Positions 21,381 to 22,491 of a DNA stretch of 22,491 nucleotides are shown piece after piece. A program made the position numbers and the translations under genes. The stretch spans positions 1 through 22,491 of the forward strand of contig DAOMHQ010000076.1 in assembly GCA_035430965.1 (NCBI GenBank), read 5' to 3'. The notes under the pieces are model-generated. The model worked only from the letters and a program-made list of their open reading frames with translations. It searched no databases and was not told where the DNA came from. The stretch is from JAKPRU01 sp029568995 (GTDB taxonomy: Bacteria > Hinthialibacterota > Hinthialibacteria > Hinthialibacterales > JAKPRU01). The stretch's first letter is position 1. Each line of letters starts with the position of its first letter.

Positions 21381-22457
21381 ATGACTTCGCCCAAGTCCAT
21401 TCATTCCGAAGACCCGGACCCGCAGCCGTGCCTGGATCGAATTAGAGAAATCAAGCGGGAATTGGGCAAGCGCCTGGTGATTCTGGGGCATCATTACCAG
21501 CGGGATGAGATTGTCGATTTGGCCGACTTCCGGGGGGATTCTTTCCTTTTATCCAAACGGGCATCCGAGCAGAGAGAGGCGGAATACATTGTATTCTGCG
21601 GTGTTCATTTCATGGCGGAAAGCGCCAGAATTCTGGCGCAGCCGCATCAGAAGGTCTATCTGCCGGATCGACGAGCCGGTTGCCCGATGGCAGACATGGC
21701 CGATATCGACACGGTGGAACGGGTCTGGGAGGATTTGAACGCGATTGCAGGACCGGGACGGATTATGCCGGTTACCTATGTCAACTCCGATGCCGATATC
21801 AAGGCAATGTGTGGTCGGAACGGCGGATTGACCTGCACCTCATCCAACGCGGACAAAGCATTCCGATGGGCCTTTGATCGACGTGAGAAAGTGATCTTCT
21901 TCCCCGATCAGCATCTCGGACAGAACACTGCCAACCAGCTGGGCATTCCCCGCGAACAGGTCATTTTCTGGGACTGGCTGGCCCCCGATCCGAGGAAAGA
22001 TCATACCGATGATGAGATCCGAAATGCGCGGGTCATTCTCTGGAACGGCTATTGCCATGTTCATACCCATTTCACGCCCCCTTTGCTGCAACGGGCGCGG
22101 CAGATAAGACCCGGATGCCGAATCATCGTGCACCCCGAATGCCCTGAGGAAACCGTTGCTCTCTCCGATGCCACCGGTTCCACCGAGCAGATCATCCGCT
22201 ATGTGCAGGCGGCCCCATCCGGCAGTGTGATCTTCATCGGGACCGAGATCAACATGGTTCGACGGTTAGCGCAGGAGCATCCCGATAAAGAGATTCTGCC
22301 TCTGGCACGATCTGTCTGCCCGAATATGTGGAAGATCAGTCCGAAGAATCTTCTGTGCACCCTGGAGCACCTGGACGATGGGGAGCAGATCACGATCCCC
22401 GATGAAATTGTCCACGATGCCCGCCTGGCTCTTACGCGCATGTTGGAACTGGCGTGA
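21381..22457 (+). CDS. nadA: Quinolinate synthase NadA
   Basis: NadA condenses iminoaspartate with dihydroxyacetone phosphate to quinolinate, the precursor of NAD, using a 4Fe-4S cluster. The 358-aa product has the motifs LGHHYQRDEIVDLADFRGDS (35-54), RRAGCPMAD with Cys101, WNGYCHVHTHF with Cys225, HPECPEE, ATGSTEQIIRY, FIGTEINMVRRL and SVCPNMWK with Cys313. Cys101, Cys225 and Cys313 are the probable cluster ligands, with spacing like that of the longer Bacillus-type NadA, including the insertion that adds about 40 residues compared with the E. coli form. The ATG at 21381 gives a normal N-terminus. An in-frame ATG at 21339 is less likely and neither has a strong ribosome binding site. nadB and nadC are not in the window. 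The gene is complete, ending 34 bp before the right edge. Confidence 0.95.
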   Translation: MTSPKSIHSEDPDPQPCLDRIREIKRELGKRLVILGHHYQRDEIVDLADFRGDSFLLSKRASEQREAEYIVFCGVHFMAESARILAQPHQKVYLPDRRAGCPMADMADIDTVERVWEDLNAIAGPGRIMPVTYVNSDADIKAMCGRNGGLTCTSSNADKAFRWAFDRREKVIFFPDQHLGQNTANQLGIPREQVIFWDWLAPDPRKDHTDDEIRNARVILWNGYCHVHTHFTPPLLQRARQIRPGCRIIVHPECPEETVALSDATGSTEQIIRYVQAAPSGSVIFIGTEINMVRRLAQEHPDKEILPLARSVCPNMWKISPKNLLCTLEHLDDGEQITIPDEIVHDARLALTRMLELA

Positions 22458-22491
22458 CAACAAAACGCCTGACTTGAGTGTCTCTTCTCCC

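Overview
The window looks like part of a metagenome-assembled scaffold from an uncultivated Gram-negative-type bacterium. Three things suggest this. Three separate single-gene type IV-like prepilins are scattered through it. A twin-arginine-exported Gfo/Idh/MocA oxidoreductase is followed by a HEAT-repeat protein. Intergenic DNA is rich in short palindromic repeats. This style is familiar from the PVC superphylum and from candidate phyla such as Hydrogenedentota or Sumerlaeota. That assignment is an inference from style, since no phylogenetic marker was analysed. A 100-N gap at 4775-4874 sits inside a 9-bp tandem repeat, so the array's true length is unknown.

Layout. 1-1625 (minus): oxidoreductase, then a truncated HEAT-repeat gene, with a LacI-type operator in front. 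1626-1976: repeat-filled intergenic DNA. 1977-3554 (minus): prepilin 1 with its own promoter, and tsaC (threonylcarbamoyl-AMP synthase). 3707-6066 (minus): ccsA and resB, the two core System II cytochrome c assembly proteins, separated by the 9-bp minisatellite. 6191-7353 (minus): prepilin 2 and a glycine-zipper lipoprotein. 7504-12194 (plus): a compact operon of a GT-C-like membrane protein, a fused solute-binding-protein/permease, and a second sugar permease. 12228-13313 (minus): an orphan coiled-coil protein. 13653-16949 (plus): a 69-aa orphan, then a small membrane protein coupled to a large exported Ser/Pro/Gly-rich protein. 17238-18907 (plus): a cyclic-nucleotide-binding regulator with an unassigned C-terminal region, then trmB. 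18933-21154 (minus): prepilin 3 and a Tat-exported sugar-isomerase-like protein. 21381-22457 (plus): nadA.

How the genes fit together. Housekeeping functions (TsaC, TrmB, NadA, CcsA/ResB) are interleaved with genes for carbohydrate handling at the cell surface (oxidoreductase, isomerase, CUT1-type importer) and with pilin-like proteins. The importer has no ATPase in the window and presumably shares one encoded elsewhere. At least two families of short palindromic repeats occur. Several copies lie just 3' of genes, one lies in a leader, one is in frame within a membrane-protein gene, and one supplies the stop codon of trmB.

The most unusual items are the chimeric binding-protein/permease, the coding and stop-codon-forming repeats, a 141-bp MITE-like element in front of the regulator gene, and the large low-complexity exported protein with its small partner. 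I did not find a clearly new defence or mobile system. No tRNA, rRNA or CRISPR array was seen.
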